This document shows positions 1 to 12,582 of a stretch of DNA of 58,899 nucleotides, one piece after another; the first letter of the stretch is position 1, and each line of letters opens with the position of its first letter. Under the pieces are notes generated by a model that was given only the letters and a program-made list of their open reading frames with translations, did no database searches and had not been told where the DNA came from. Source of the DNA: Actinomycetes bacterium (GTDB lineage: Bacteria > Actinomycetota > Actinomycetes > Actinomycetales > Dermatophilaceae); assembly GCA_029552065.1 (NCBI GenBank), contig JAKPEG010000015.1, forward strand, positions 2,501-61,399. The letters run 5' to 3'. The position numbers and the translations under genes are program-made.

Positions 1-60
1 AGCAGAACATTAGCCCGACGGCCACCGGCCCACCAAATCGGGACCGATTCGCACCCTGGT

Positions 61-103
61 CGAGCCCCGTATGCCGTTGCGCCACAACGGCATCCGGGGC
101 TCG
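61..103 (-). terminator. Hairpin terminator after tyrS
   Basis: Near-perfect inverted repeat: 19-base arms at 61-79 and 85-103 with one mismatch and a 5-base loop (CGCCA). It begins 8 bases past the tyrS stop. There is no T-tract on the transcribed side, as is common for actinobacterial terminators. The left arm contains a copy of the GTATGCCG octamer. Bases 1-60 show nothing else I can assign. Confidence 0.75.
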
Positions 104-111
104 CGCGCGGT

Positions 112-1389
112 TCAGTCTTCGCGGAACGCCGCGGCCTGGGCCTTGCGGCCACGCCGGACGAGCGCGACCCTGCCGTGGAGGAAGTCGGCGTCGCCGAGCA
201 CCCGTTCCGGGTCGGTGACCTTGGTGTTGTTCACCGAGACCCCTCCTTCGGCGAGCACCCGCCGCGCCGCGTTGCGCGAGTCGACCAGGCCGGTGGCCAC
301 GAGGGCATCGACGACGCTCGCGCCCACCGGCACCCGCCCTCCGGGGAGCTCGGCCGTCGCATCCGCGAGCGTCGCCTCGTCGAGAGCCGCGAGGTCCCCC
401 CGGCCGAAGATCGCCTCACTCGCGGCCTGCACCGCGGCCGTCTGTGCGGGTCCGTGGACGAGCGTGCACACCTCGGCCGCGAGCCGGCGCTGCCCCGCGC
501 GGCGGAAGGGCTCGTCCTGGGTGAGGCGTTCGAGCTCGTCGATCTCTCCCCGGTCCAGGTCGGTGAGCACCTTGAGCAGCTCGATCACGGAGGCATCCTC
601 GACGTTGAGGAAGTACTGGTAGAAGGCGTAGGGGCTCGTCGAGTCGGCCGACAGCCAGACGGCGTTGCCTTCGGACTTGCCGAACTTCGCGCCCGAGGAG
701 TCGGTGAGCAGTGGTGTGGCGAGCGCGTGCGCGGACACCCCTTCCACCTTGTGGATGAGGTCGACACCGGCGGTGAGGTTGCCCCACTGGTCCGAACCGC
801 CGGTCTGCAGCGTGCACCCGTGTGCGCGGTAGAGCTCGAGGAAGTCCAGGGCCTGAAGCAACTGGTAGGAGAACTCCGTGTAGGAGATGCCCTCCTGGCT
901 CTCCAGCCGCCGGGCGACCGCCTCCTTGCGGATCATCTGGTTGACCCGGAAGTGCTTGCCGATGTCGCGCAGGAAGTCCAACGCCGACATCGGGGCGGTC
1001 CAGTCGAGGTTGTCGACGAGGATCGCTGCGTGCGCGCACCGAGCGTCGGTGCCCTCGAAGTCGAGGAACGGCAGCACGAGGGCCTTGATCCGCGCGACGT
1101 TGGCCGCCGCCTCCTCCTTGGTCTTGAGCACCCGCTCGGAGGTCGGGCGTGGGTCGCCGACGAGCCCGGTCGATCCGCCGACCAGGCAGATCACCCGGTG
1201 GCCGGCCCGTTGGAAGCGCCGAAGCACGACGAGCTGCACGAGGTTGCCGAAGTGCAGCGACGGGGCCGTCGGGTCGAAGCCGCAATAGACCGTGACGGGT
1301 CCGCTCGCGAGTGCCTCACGCAGCGCGGTCTCGTCGGTGGTGAGGGCCACCGAGCCGCGCCACTGGAGCTCGTCGAGGATGTCGGTCAC
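112..1389 (-). CDS. tyrS: Tyrosyl-tRNA synthetase
   Basis: Cytosolic enzyme that charges tRNA-Tyr with tyrosine using ATP. The 425-residue product has the usual bacterial TyrRS length. The class I HIGH signature appears as HFGN (residues 46-49) and the KMSKS loop as KFGKS (235-239). The tyrosine/tRNA pocket segment QTGGSDQWGNL lies just before it. The last ~70 residues are an S4 RNA-binding domain (RRVLAEGGVSVNN). The start is GTG, preceded by an AAGGGAA ribosome site. Linkage to mpg upstream on the same strand matches common actinobacterial order. A strong hairpin follows the stop, so it probably ends a transcription unit. Confidence 0.97.
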   Translation of the reverse strand: MTDILDELQWRGSVALTTDETALREALASGPVTVYCGFDPTAPSLHFGNLVQLVVLRRFQRAGHRVICLVGGSTGLVGDPRPTSERVLKTKEEAAANVARIKALVLPFLDFEGTDARCAHAAILVDNLDWTAPMSALDFLRDIGKHFRVNQMIRKEAVARRLESQEGISYTEFSYQLLQALDFLELYRAHGCTLQTGGSDQWGNLTAGVDLIHKVEGVSAHALATPLLTDSSGAKFGKSEGNAVWLSADSTSPYAFYQYFLNVEDASVIELLKVLTDLDRGEIDELERLTQDEPFRRAGQRRLAAEVCTLVHGPAQTAAVQAASEAIFGRGDLAALDEATLADATAELPGGRVPVGASVVDALVATGLVDSRNAARRVLAEGGVSVNNTKVTDPERVLGDADFLHGRVALVRRGRKAQAAAFRED

Positions 1390-1453
1390 GATCGAACGTT
1401 CCCTTCGTGTGGGGGCGGGCCGCGCCCGCCGTCACCCGACGGACAAGCCTGCC

Positions 1454-1498
1454 GTATGCCGTCCGCCCCTCGCGACCGGGTATCACCCGGCGGCATAC
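1454..1498 (-). terminator. Nested hairpin with paired GTATGCCG/CGGCATAC
   Basis: Lies in the 148-base gap between tyrS and the upstream oxidoreductase. GTATGCCG at 1454-1461 faces CGGCATAC at 1491-1498. Immediately inside the right arm is a perfect 6-bp stem (CCGGGT 1476-1481, loop ATC, ACCCGG 1485-1490). It is placed to end transcription of the 1538-2104 gene, 39 bases past its stop. It could also simply be a chance or selected inverted pair of the abundant octamer. Confidence 0.45.
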
Positions 1499-1537
1499 GC
1501 GCGCCTCGCGCACCGGGCCAGGACCGCTCGGTTCGGG

Positions 1538-2104
1538 TCAGTCCTCGGCCGTGCCCCCCGGCAGTGGCGCTGCGCTCGACCGCGCCGCGGCCCCGCCCCG
1601 GCGAGCGGACCGGGCTCGGCGGTGTCGAGTGCGCGGACCGTCGGGGACGAGCACGAAGACGGGGATCTCACGGTCGGTGCGCGCGGCATACACCTCGAAA
1701 TTGGGCCACACGCGCAGGAGCACCTGCCATAGCTGAGCGCGTTCGGGACCGGCCGCCTCGCGGGCCACGACCGGGACGTCGCTCCCGCGCACGGTGACCA
1801 CCGCCCGACCGGCGGCGCGCAGGTTTCGTGCCCACTCGGGGGCGCTCGTCCCACCCCAGTTGGAGGCGGCGACCAACCAGGTGCCCTCGTGGGGGATGCC
1901 GAGCAGCGGGACGGTCCGCTCGGCCCCGCTCGTACGACCGCGGACAGTGAGCGAGAGGGCGGGCAGACCGCTGCTCGACATGAGCGCGACGCGACCGCCA
2001 CTGAGCCGCAGGAGCAACCGGTCGCCACCGACGACGAGCGGGGCGAGGCGGGGCAGCCAGGGCTGACGACCGAGGCGCACGGCCAGACCTCGCATCGGGT
2101 TCAC
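1538..2104 (-). CDS. F420H2-dependent nitroreductase-family protein (DUF385)
   Basis: A 188-residue member of the deazaflavin (F420)-dependent nitroreductase/quinone reductase family, small split-barrel proteins known from mycobacteria and relatives. The core LTVRGRTSGAERTVPLL followed by WLVAASNWGGTSAPEWARNL is typical of the family: the first segment lies around the cofactor phosphate site and the second carries the conserved NWG/P-W-NL pattern. The C-terminal ~35 residues are Arg/Ala-rich and probably disordered. The start is GTG at 2104. A -10-like TACCCT (2117-2112) sits 7 bases upstream, so the mRNA is probably leaderless. The natural substrate cannot be told from sequence. Confidence 0.85.
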   Translation of the reverse strand: MNPMRGLAVRLGRQPWLPRLAPLVVGGDRLLLRLSGGRVALMSSSGLPALSLTVRGRTSGAERTVPLLGIPHEGTWLVAASNWGGTSAPEWARNLRAAGRAVVTVRGSDVPVVAREAAGPERAQLWQVLLRVWPNFEVYAARTDREIPVFVLVPDGPRTRHRRARSARRGGAAARSSAAPLPGGTAED

Positions 2105-2153
2105 GACGGGCAGGGTAGCCCCTCCACCGCGAAGTCACAGGGCAGTCGGCCGG

Positions 2154-2813
2154 TCAGGGCAACACGGCATAGGCCCGGACCGGGAAGGTCGCCAACCCCT
2201 CGACCAGAGGCGGGGCGGCGGTGAACCGTGCCCCGGTGGCCGGCAGTTGCGCGAGGCCGGTGAGGTGCTCGACCACGGGGATGCCCGCGGCGAGCAGCAC
2301 CGAGTGGGCCGGCCGGTGGCCCGTGCGTGTGTCGTCGACGTTGACCGAGTCGATGCCCAGGAGCAGGACATCGGCATCGGCGAGCGCGCGCGCACCGGTC
2401 TCGGTGAGATGCGGGTGGTCCGGGTCGCCGTATGCCGCGGCCCCCCAGTGCCGATCCCAGCCGGTCCACAGCAGCACGGCCCGCCCGCGCACGGCGTCGG
2501 CTCGCGGGAGCTGCGCGGGGCCGATCTCGTGTCCCGTCTCTCGGAGGTCGACGACCACCGCGTCGAGGTCGGCACACCGGTGCAGGGCCAGCCCGGCCAG
2601 GTCGTGCCCCTCGCGCCAGCGGTGCGCGGGCGTGTCGAGGTAGGTCCCGGTGTTGGCGACCATGGCGATCCGCCCGATCTGGAATTCCGTGCCCGGGGCG
2701 TAGGTGCCGTGGGACGCCTCGAAGGTCAGATGGCTGTCGATGACCGGACCGGGCAGGCCGGGATAGGTCGTCATGCCGGCGCGGATGGGGTGGCTGAGCT
2801 CGACGAAGGTCAC
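2154..2813 (-). CDS. Cyclase-family (kynurenine formamidase-like) metal hydrolase
   Basis: A 219-residue protein of the cyclase family, which includes arylformamidase (KynB) and polyketide-cyclase-annotated hydrolases. The N-terminus ELSHPIRAGMTTYPG and the segment ANTGTYLDTPAHR correspond to the family's metal-site motif HxGTHxDxPxH. Two of the usual histidines are replaced (Asn and Tyr), as in a recognised subgroup, so formamidase activity should not be assumed. I chose GTG at 2813 because AGGAGG lies 6 bases upstream; the frame is open further upstream to 2870, but that extension is low-complexity. No kyn genes are nearby, so the substrate is unknown. Confidence 0.8.
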   Translation of the reverse strand: MTFVELSHPIRAGMTTYPGLPGPVIDSHLTFEASHGTYAPGTEFQIGRIAMVANTGTYLDTPAHRWREGHDLAGLALHRCADLDAVVVDLRETGHEIGPAQLPRADAVRGRAVLLWTGWDRHWGAAAYGDPDHPHLTETGARALADADVLLLGIDSVNVDDTRTGHRPAHSVLLAAGIPVVEHLTGLAQLPATGARFTAAPPLVEGLATFPVRAYAVLP

Positions 2814-2897
2814 GGGCGTCCTCCTGTGCAGTGGTGGGCGGGTCGCGGGTCCGGCTGGGGGGCGGCGCAAGACGGGGAGCGGTCGGTGGGGCAGGGG

Positions 2898-3539
2898 TCA
2901 GCCGACCGACGGCGATCGAGACCTGAGCGTTCCCGGCCGGTAGACCGAGACGGTCGGCTCGCCGTCGAGCCAGAACCGCCACGGGTATGCCGTGCCGTCA
3001 CCTCCCGGTCCGCTCACGCCCACTCGTGGGCCGGTGCGGATGCGTCGGGGATCCGGGGCGGGTCTGGCCGCCTCGAGGCGCACCGGGCTCCCCCGGCGGT
3101 CGGTCCGCAACCCGTTGTGCTCCCGGCCGAGCCCCAGGGTGACGGTGAGCCGGGCCGGTCCCCGCGCGAGGTCGCGAAACGGAACCCCGCCTCGGCGGGC
3201 GCGGGCGAGCGTCTCGCCGGCCACCACCTCCCCGGCCCGCAGCAGAACCGCTGCGGCGTGGCCCTCGGGGCCGCAGACGAGGTTGGCGCACCAGTGCATG
3301 CCGTAGGTGAAGTAGACGTAGAGCCCTCCCGGCGGACCGAACATCACCTCGGTGCGCGGGGTCCGGCCCCGGAAGGCGTGCGAGCCGGGGTCGCCGACGC
3401 CGTCGTAGGCCTCGACCTCGGTGAGCCGGACGGTCACCCCGGTCAGGCTCACCGTCGCCCCGAGCAACTCCGGGGCGACCTCGAGCACCGGCCGGTCGAA
3501 GAAGGCCCCCGGCAGGGACGGTGCGAGGCGCGGCGGCAT
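2898..3539 (-). CDS. mpg: DNA-3-methyladenine glycosylase (AAG/MPG family)
   Basis: Base-excision repair glycosylase that removes alkylated purines such as 3-methyladenine. The product has about 213 residues. It shows the family core: ELLGATVSL near the N-terminus, [19 protein letters not shown] (the first Glu is the expected catalytic residue), the [15 protein letters not shown] strand and [14 protein letters not shown]. The start is uncertain. ATG 3539 gives the normal family length, but ATGs at 3557 and 3578 in the 11-bp repeat array and the one at 3626 are also in frame. No convincing ribosome site precedes 3539. It is divergent from the thioesterase gene, and its position before tyrS is conserved in actinobacteria. 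Confidence 0.93.
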   Translation of the reverse strand: MPPRLAPSLPGAFFDRPVLEVAPELLGATVSLTGVTVRLTEVEAYDGVGDPGSHAFRGRTPRTEVMFGPPGGLYVYFTYGMHWCANLVCGPEGHAAAVLLRAGEVVAGETLARARRGGVPFRDLARGPARLTVTLGLGREHNGLRTDRRGSPVRLEAARPAPDPRRIRTGPRVGVSGPGGDGTAYPWRFWLDGEPTVSVYRPGTLRSRSPSVG

Positions 3540-3553
3540 CGGCCCAGTCTGGG

Positions 3554-3597
3554 CCATGCCCCGCCATTGCCCCGCCATTGCCCCGCCAGTGCCCGGG
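3554..3597. repeat. Short tandem repeat, ~11-bp unit x4
   Basis: Four imperfect tandem copies of CCATTGCCCCG (read on +) between the divergent mpg and thioesterase genes. On the minus strand each copy reads GGCGGGGCAATGG, so it carries a weak ribosome-site-like GGCGGGG followed by ATG. As 11 is not a multiple of three, copy-number change would shift which ATG is in frame with mpg. Whether it is used is unknown. Confidence 0.7.
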
Positions 3598-3631
3598 GCA
3601 TCCGCGCGGGCGGACCTGCGCGGCATCCGCG

Positions 3632-3649
3632 CGGCATACAGTGGCGCGT

Positions 3650-3655
<6 letters not shown>
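3632..3655 (+). promoter_or_regulatory. Leaderless promoter inside an octamer hairpin
   Basis: CGGCATAC (3632-3639) and GTATGCCG (3648-3655) form a perfect 8-bp inverted repeat with an 8-base loop. The -10-like TACAGT (3637-3642) overlaps the left arm and ends 7 bases before the ATG at 3650, which lies in the right arm. The sequence suggests a leaderless start bracketed by a palindrome. No clear -35 box is visible. Confidence 0.5.
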
Positions 3656-6152
<2,497 letters not shown>

Positions 6153-6632
6153 TCAGTCTGGCAGGCCGGCCAGCTCGAGCAGCCGCCGGGCGAGCGCCGC
6201 TCCTCCGTCGGGGGCGGTAGTGACGAGCAGGATGGTGTCGTCGCCGGCGATCGTGCCGAGCACGCCGTCGAGGCGGCTCTGGTCGAGGACGAGCGCGAGG
6301 TGGTTGGCGCAGCCGGGCGGGACGCGGACGACGACGAGATTGCCCGACGACTCGGCCGTGACGAGCAGTTCCTCGCAGAGCCGACGCAACCGGTCGAGCG
6401 CGGCCTCGCCGTGGGAGCGCCCGCTCTCGTCGGCGAGCGAATAGACCAAGGCCTTCCCGTCGCGCACCTTCACCGCGCCGAGCTCGACGAGATCACGCGA
6501 GAGGGTCGCCTGGGTCACCTCGATGCCCTCGGCAGCGAGCAGCTCGAGCAGCTCGCCCTGCGAGCGCACCGACCGGGTCTCGATGAGCTCGGCGATCCGG
6601 GCTCGCCGGGCGGTCGGTGTCGCCGGGATCAT
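6153..6632 (-). CDS. argR: Arginine repressor
   Basis: Arginine-responsive transcriptional repressor; family members form hexamers and bind ARG boxes. 159 residues. The N-terminal winged-helix DNA-binding domain (residues 8-75) includes [20 protein letters not shown] and [14 protein letters not shown]. The C-terminal oligomerisation/arginine-binding domain includes [16 protein letters not shown]. The start ATG overlaps the argD stop by 4 bases (ATGA), so the two are translationally coupled. A matching ARG box is present at the argC promoter (11060-11073), which suggests autogenous control of the whole cluster. Confidence 0.96.
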   Translation of the reverse strand: MIPATPTARRARIAELIETRSVRSQGELLELLAAEGIEVTQATLSRDLVELGAVKVRDGKALVYSLADESGRSHGEAALDRLRRLCEELLVTAESSGNLVVVRVPPGCANHLALVLDQSRLDGVLGTIAGDDTILLVTTAPDGGAALARRLLELAGLPD

Positions 6633-7840
6633 TCCCCGGCCCCCGCGGCGTCGAGGATGCCGGGAAGGGCGGCCACGAAGGTGTCGAGCTCCTCGGCGGT
6701 GACGACCAGCGGCGGAGCCAACCGCAGCGCGTCGGGCGCGACCGCGTTGACGAGGAAGCCCGCCTCGCGCGCCGCCGTCATCGCGGCCGGAGCGACCGGC
6801 CGGGTGAGCGCGATCGCCCGGAGCAGCCCCTCACCACGCACGCCGTCCACGAGCGGATGCCCCACCGCGTCGACCGCGACGACGAGGTGCTCCCCCATCG
6901 CGCGGGCGTGGGCGAGCAGACCGTCGGACTCGATCGTCTCGACGACGGCCAGGCCGGCTGCGCAGGCGAGCGGGTTGCCGCCGAAGGTGCTGCCGTGCTG
7001 GCCCGCGCCGAGCAGCCCGGTGACCTGTGCGCCGAAGGTGACGAGGGCGCCGATCGGCACTCCTCCGGCGAGTCCCTTGGCGAGGGTCATCGCGTCCGGT
7101 CGGATCCCGCGCGACTGGTGGGCGAACCAGTGGCCGGTGCGTCCCATCCCGGTCTGGATCTCGTCGAGGATGAGCAACGCCCCTGCCGCCGTGGTCAATT
7201 CACGGGCGAGACGCAGGTATGCCGCGCTCGACGGGATCACCCCGCCCTCGCCCTGGATGGGTTCGAGGACCACGGCCGCCAGGTCGTCTCCCGCCGACGC
7301 GACTGCGGCACGCAGGGCGGCCTCGTCGTCGAAGGGGACGTGCAGGATTCGACCGATGAGGGGCTCGAACGGCTCGCGATAGGCGGGCTTCCAGGTGAGC
7401 GCGAGCGCTCCCGTGGTGCGTCCGTGGAAGGCGTTCTCGGCGGCGATGATCGTGCCGCGCCCGGTCCGCCGAGAGAGCTTGACCGCCGCCTCGATCGCCT
7501 CCGTGCCGGAGTTGGCGAAGAAGACCGCCGAGCCGGCCGGGGCCTCGGCGATCCGCAGCAACGCCTCGGCCAGCTCGACCTGGGGCTGGGAGGTGAAGAA
7601 GTTGGAGACGTGGACGAGCTGGGAGGCCTGCTTCGTCACGGCGTCGACGAGTGCGGGATGCCCGTGGCCGAGGGTGTTGACCGCGATCCCGGCGAGCAGG
7701 TCGAGGTAGCGCTTGCCGTCGACGTCGACGACGTAGCAGCCCTGGCCGTGGGAGAGCACGGTCTGCGGCGTGCCGAAGACGGGAAGGAGGGACGCGGCAT
7801 ACCGGCCGAGCCACTCGGGGACGTGACCGGTCATGCCCAC
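6629..7840 (-). CDS. argD: Acetylornithine aminotransferase
   Basis: PLP-dependent class III aminotransferase that converts N-acetylglutamate semialdehyde to N-acetylornithine. 403 residues. The cofactor lysine is in [14 protein letters not shown] (about residue 252), preceded by [14 protein letters not shown], the Asp that contacts the pyridine nitrogen. [17 protein letters not shown] is the phosphate-binding region. The start overlaps the end of argB by 10 bases and the end overlaps argR by 4, so it sits inside a tight operon. In many actinobacteria argF follows argD; here argR follows directly. Confidence 0.96.
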   Translation of the reverse strand: MGMTGHVPEWLGRYAASLLPVFGTPQTVLSHGQGCYVVDVDGKRYLDLLAGIAVNTLGHGHPALVDAVTKQASQLVHVSNFFTSQPQVELAEALLRIAEAPAGSAVFFANSGTEAIEAAVKLSRRTGRGTIIAAENAFHGRTTGALALTWKPAYREPFEPLIGRILHVPFDDEAALRAAVASAGDDLAAVVLEPIQGEGGVIPSSAAYLRLARELTTAAGALLILDEIQTGMGRTGHWFAHQSRGIRPDAMTLAKGLAGGVPIGALVTFGAQVTGLLGAGQHGSTFGGNPLACAAGLAVVETIESDGLLAHARAMGEHLVVAVDAVGHPLVDGVRGEGLLRAIALTRPVAPAAMTAAREAGFLVNAVAPDALRLAPPLVVTAEELDTFVAALPGILDAAGAGE

Positions 7841-8763
7841 ACCTCCCCCGGCGGGTCGGGCAGCACCATCGTGCCGATGCCCTCGTCGGTGAACACCTCA
7901 AGCAGGAGCGAATGTGCCGCTCGGCCGTCGATCACGTGGGCCTGCGGCACACCGTGTTCGACGGCCCGGATGCACGCCTCGAGCTTGGGGACCATGCCGG
8001 AGTCGACCCGTCCGAGCAGGACCCGGGCCTCCCCCGCGGTGATCTGGGAGAGCAGCGAGTCCCGGTCGGGCCAGGAGGCGTAGACGCCTTCGACGTCGGT
8101 GAGGACGACGAGCTTGCGTGCCTGGAGGGCGACGGCGAGAGCGGCGGCCGCGGTGTCGGCGTTGACGTTGAGGACCTGGCCGGCCTCGTCGACGTCGGGG
8201 GCGACCGTCGACACGACCGGGATCCGGCCCGCCTCGAGCAGGTCGTGGACGGCCTCGGGATTGACCCCGACGACGTCGCCGACGAGCCCGAGGTCGACCT
8301 CCTCCCCGTCGACGACCGTGCCTCGCTTGCGGGCCTCGAAGAGCCCGGCGTCCTCGCCGGACAGGCCGACCGCGAGCGGACCGTGCTGGTTGAGCAGCCC
8401 GACGAGCTCGCGCTGGACCTGGCCGGTGAGGACCATCCGCACGACCTCCATCACCTCGGGCGTCGTCACCCGCAGCCCACCCTTGAACTCGCTCGGCAGA
8501 CCCATCCGGGTGAGCATCGCCCCGATCTGGGGACCGCCCCCGTGGACGACAACCGGGCGCAGCCCGGCATAGCGGAGGAAGGCGACGTCCTGCGCGAAGG
8601 CGCGCTTGAGGCCGTCGTCGACCATGGCGTTGCCGCCGTACTTCACGACGACGAGCGCGCCGCGGAAGCGCTCGAGCCAGGGCAGCGCTTCGACGAGCGT
8701 GCGGGCCTTGCCGGCGGCGACCCGGACGGCGGCGGCGTCGACGAGCCGGCGCACGGAATTCAT
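7831..8763 (-). CDS. argB: Acetylglutamate kinase
   Basis: Second, regulated step of arginine synthesis: phosphorylates N-acetylglutamate. The 310-residue amino-acid-kinase fold has [10 protein letters not shown] (phosphate-binding Lys), [13 protein letters not shown] (substrate site) and [16 protein letters not shown] near the C-terminal ATP site. The N-terminal helix ([20 protein letters not shown]) is of the type found in arginine-inhibited hexameric enzymes. AGGAGG lies 7 bases before ATG 8763. It follows argJ after a 70-base gap and overlaps argD. Confidence 0.96.
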   Translation of the reverse strand: MNSVRRLVDAAAVRVAAGKARTLVEALPWLERFRGALVVVKYGGNAMVDDGLKRAFAQDVAFLRYAGLRPVVVHGGGPQIGAMLTRMGLPSEFKGGLRVTTPEVMEVVRMVLTGQVQRELVGLLNQHGPLAVGLSGEDAGLFEARKRGTVVDGEEVDLGLVGDVVGVNPEAVHDLLEAGRIPVVSTVAPDVDEAGQVLNVNADTAAAALAVALQARKLVVLTDVEGVYASWPDRDSLLSQITAGEARVLLGRVDSGMVPKLEACIRAVEHGVPQAHVIDGRAAHSLLLEVFTDEGIGTMVLPDPPGEVWA

Positions 8764-8833
8764 CGTGTGGCCTCCTGGCCGGGGTGTCCTGCGCGGTCGG
8801 TGTGGGCTGAGCTGCCGGCGGTGTCGTGTCGGC

Positions 8834-11191
<2,358 letters not shown>

Positions 11192-11211
<20 letters not shown>

Positions 11212-11244
11212 GATCGGCCGTCGGACCGGCCCATGTCCGCACCC
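11192..11244 (-). terminator. Strong hairpin terminator after MFS gene
   Basis: 20-base arms at 11192-11211 and 11225-11244 pair with two adjacent mismatches around a 13-base loop. It starts 2 bases after the stop of the MFS gene. It lies upstream of argC on the same strand, so it insulates the arg cluster from read-through. Confidence 0.8.
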
Positions 11245-11246
11245 TG

Positions 11247-12434
11247 TCACCTGGGTGCGAGCCGGGCGCGGATCCGCCCGGCAAGGAAGATCCCCGCCAG
11301 GCAGCAGCCGAGGCTGAGCGCCCACGTCCACTGCCAGCCGCCGACCCGTGCCGCGAGCCAAGCCGCGATCGGCGGCCCGAGGACCTGGCCGGCCGAGGAC
11401 CACTGCTGGATCCACCCGACGGTCGTCGACACCGTCGCGGCGCTCGGCGCGAGCCGCGGCGCAAGGCCGAAAAGGGTCCCCGGCACGAGTCCGCCGAGTG
11501 TGGAGAATGCGAGGGCCCCGACAAACTTGGCCACCGGCCACGGGTCGAAGACCGACATGAAGGTGAGCGCCGTCCCGACTGCCTGGCCACCGAAGCCCAC
11601 GACGAGCAGCCGGGTGGCGGTCCAGCCTCGATGGGAGAGCAGACCGGCGGCGATGTTGCCGACCGCGTTGCCGAGGGTGACGACGGCGGTGAGCAGCGCG
11701 CCGGTGGCGCCGACCCAGCCGAGGGCGGCATACAAGGTAGGCAGGAAGCCGATGACGGCCATCCACTGGAAGGCGTAGACGCAGAAGGCCAGCGCACCGA
11801 GCCACGGACCCCGCGCGGTGACCGTCTCGCGCGCTCGGTCCTGCCAGCGCACGGTCGCCGCGCCGACCTCGCGGGGCGGATCGGCGGGCACCCACACGGC
11901 GACCGCGACAGCCATCACCGCAGTGCCGCCCGCGACGATCCACCACCAGACCGGCCACGAGGAAGCGGCGAGGACCTGCGGCCCGACGAGCATCCCGATG
12001 GCCGTGCCGACCGGGACATAGGCACCCCACGCACCCAGCGCGCGGGTGAGCCCGGCCGGCTCGACCGTGCGGCGCAGGAGGTCGGGCGCGGGCACCACGG
12101 CGAGCAGCAGGCCGAGCCCCTCGAGGACCCGCAGAGCGAGCAATCCGCCGATGTCGTGGGTGAAACCGCTCGCGACCCCGGCGCCCGAGAGGATCCACAG
12201 CCCGAGGACCATCGAGCGGCGGGGACCGAAGCCGTCGGCGACCATCCCGATGACCAGGCCGAGGCACATCGCGGCGAGTTGGACGAGGGAGAGCAGGAAG
12301 CCGGCCTGGACGAGGGTCATCCCGAGCTCGGTCTGCAGGGTGGGCACGGCGGGCGGCAGCTTGCCCTGGTGCAACGCGGTTGCCACGCCCGCGGCGAGCA
12401 CGACCCACGAGGCGGGTATGCCGCGCCCTCTCAC
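11247..12434 (-). CDS. MFS transporter
   Basis: Inner-membrane secondary transporter of the major facilitator superfamily, 395 residues with about 12 predicted hydrophobic segments (for example WVVLAAGVATALHQG, LSLVQLAAMCLGLVIG, WWWIVAGGTAVMAVAVAVW). The MFS loop 2-3 signature appears as GMVADGFGPRRSMVLG. GTG 12434 is chosen: -10-like TACAGT ends 6 bases upstream, and the upstream extension of the open frame is low-complexity. The general family resembles CynX/NarK-type permeases, but the substrate is not readable. It separates pheT from argC, which are often adjacent in actinobacteria. Confidence 0.88.
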   Translation of the reverse strand: MRGRGIPASWVVLAAGVATALHQGKLPPAVPTLQTELGMTLVQAGFLLSLVQLAAMCLGLVIGMVADGFGPRRSMVLGLWILSGAGVASGFTHDIGGLLALRVLEGLGLLLAVVPAPDLLRRTVEPAGLTRALGAWGAYVPVGTAIGMLVGPQVLAASSWPVWWWIVAGGTAVMAVAVAVWVPADPPREVGAATVRWQDRARETVTARGPWLGALAFCVYAFQWMAVIGFLPTLYAALGWVGATGALLTAVVTLGNAVGNIAAGLLSHRGWTATRLLVVGFGGQAVGTALTFMSVFDPWPVAKFVGALAFSTLGGLVPGTLFGLAPRLAPSAATVSTTVGWIQQWSSAGQVLGPPIAAWLAARVGGWQWTWALSLGCCLAGIFLAGRIRARLAPR

Positions 12435-12582
12435 CCTCGCACTGTAGCGCCGGACCGCCGGCGGCACCCGGGCGTGAGACGGCGACCGGCCGATCCGGTT
12501 GGACCGGCCGAGCGGGGTCGGCCGGCTGAGCCGCCCAGCGCCCTGCGGCTGCGGGGCCGGGCGGGGGCAGGTGTCCGGCGAC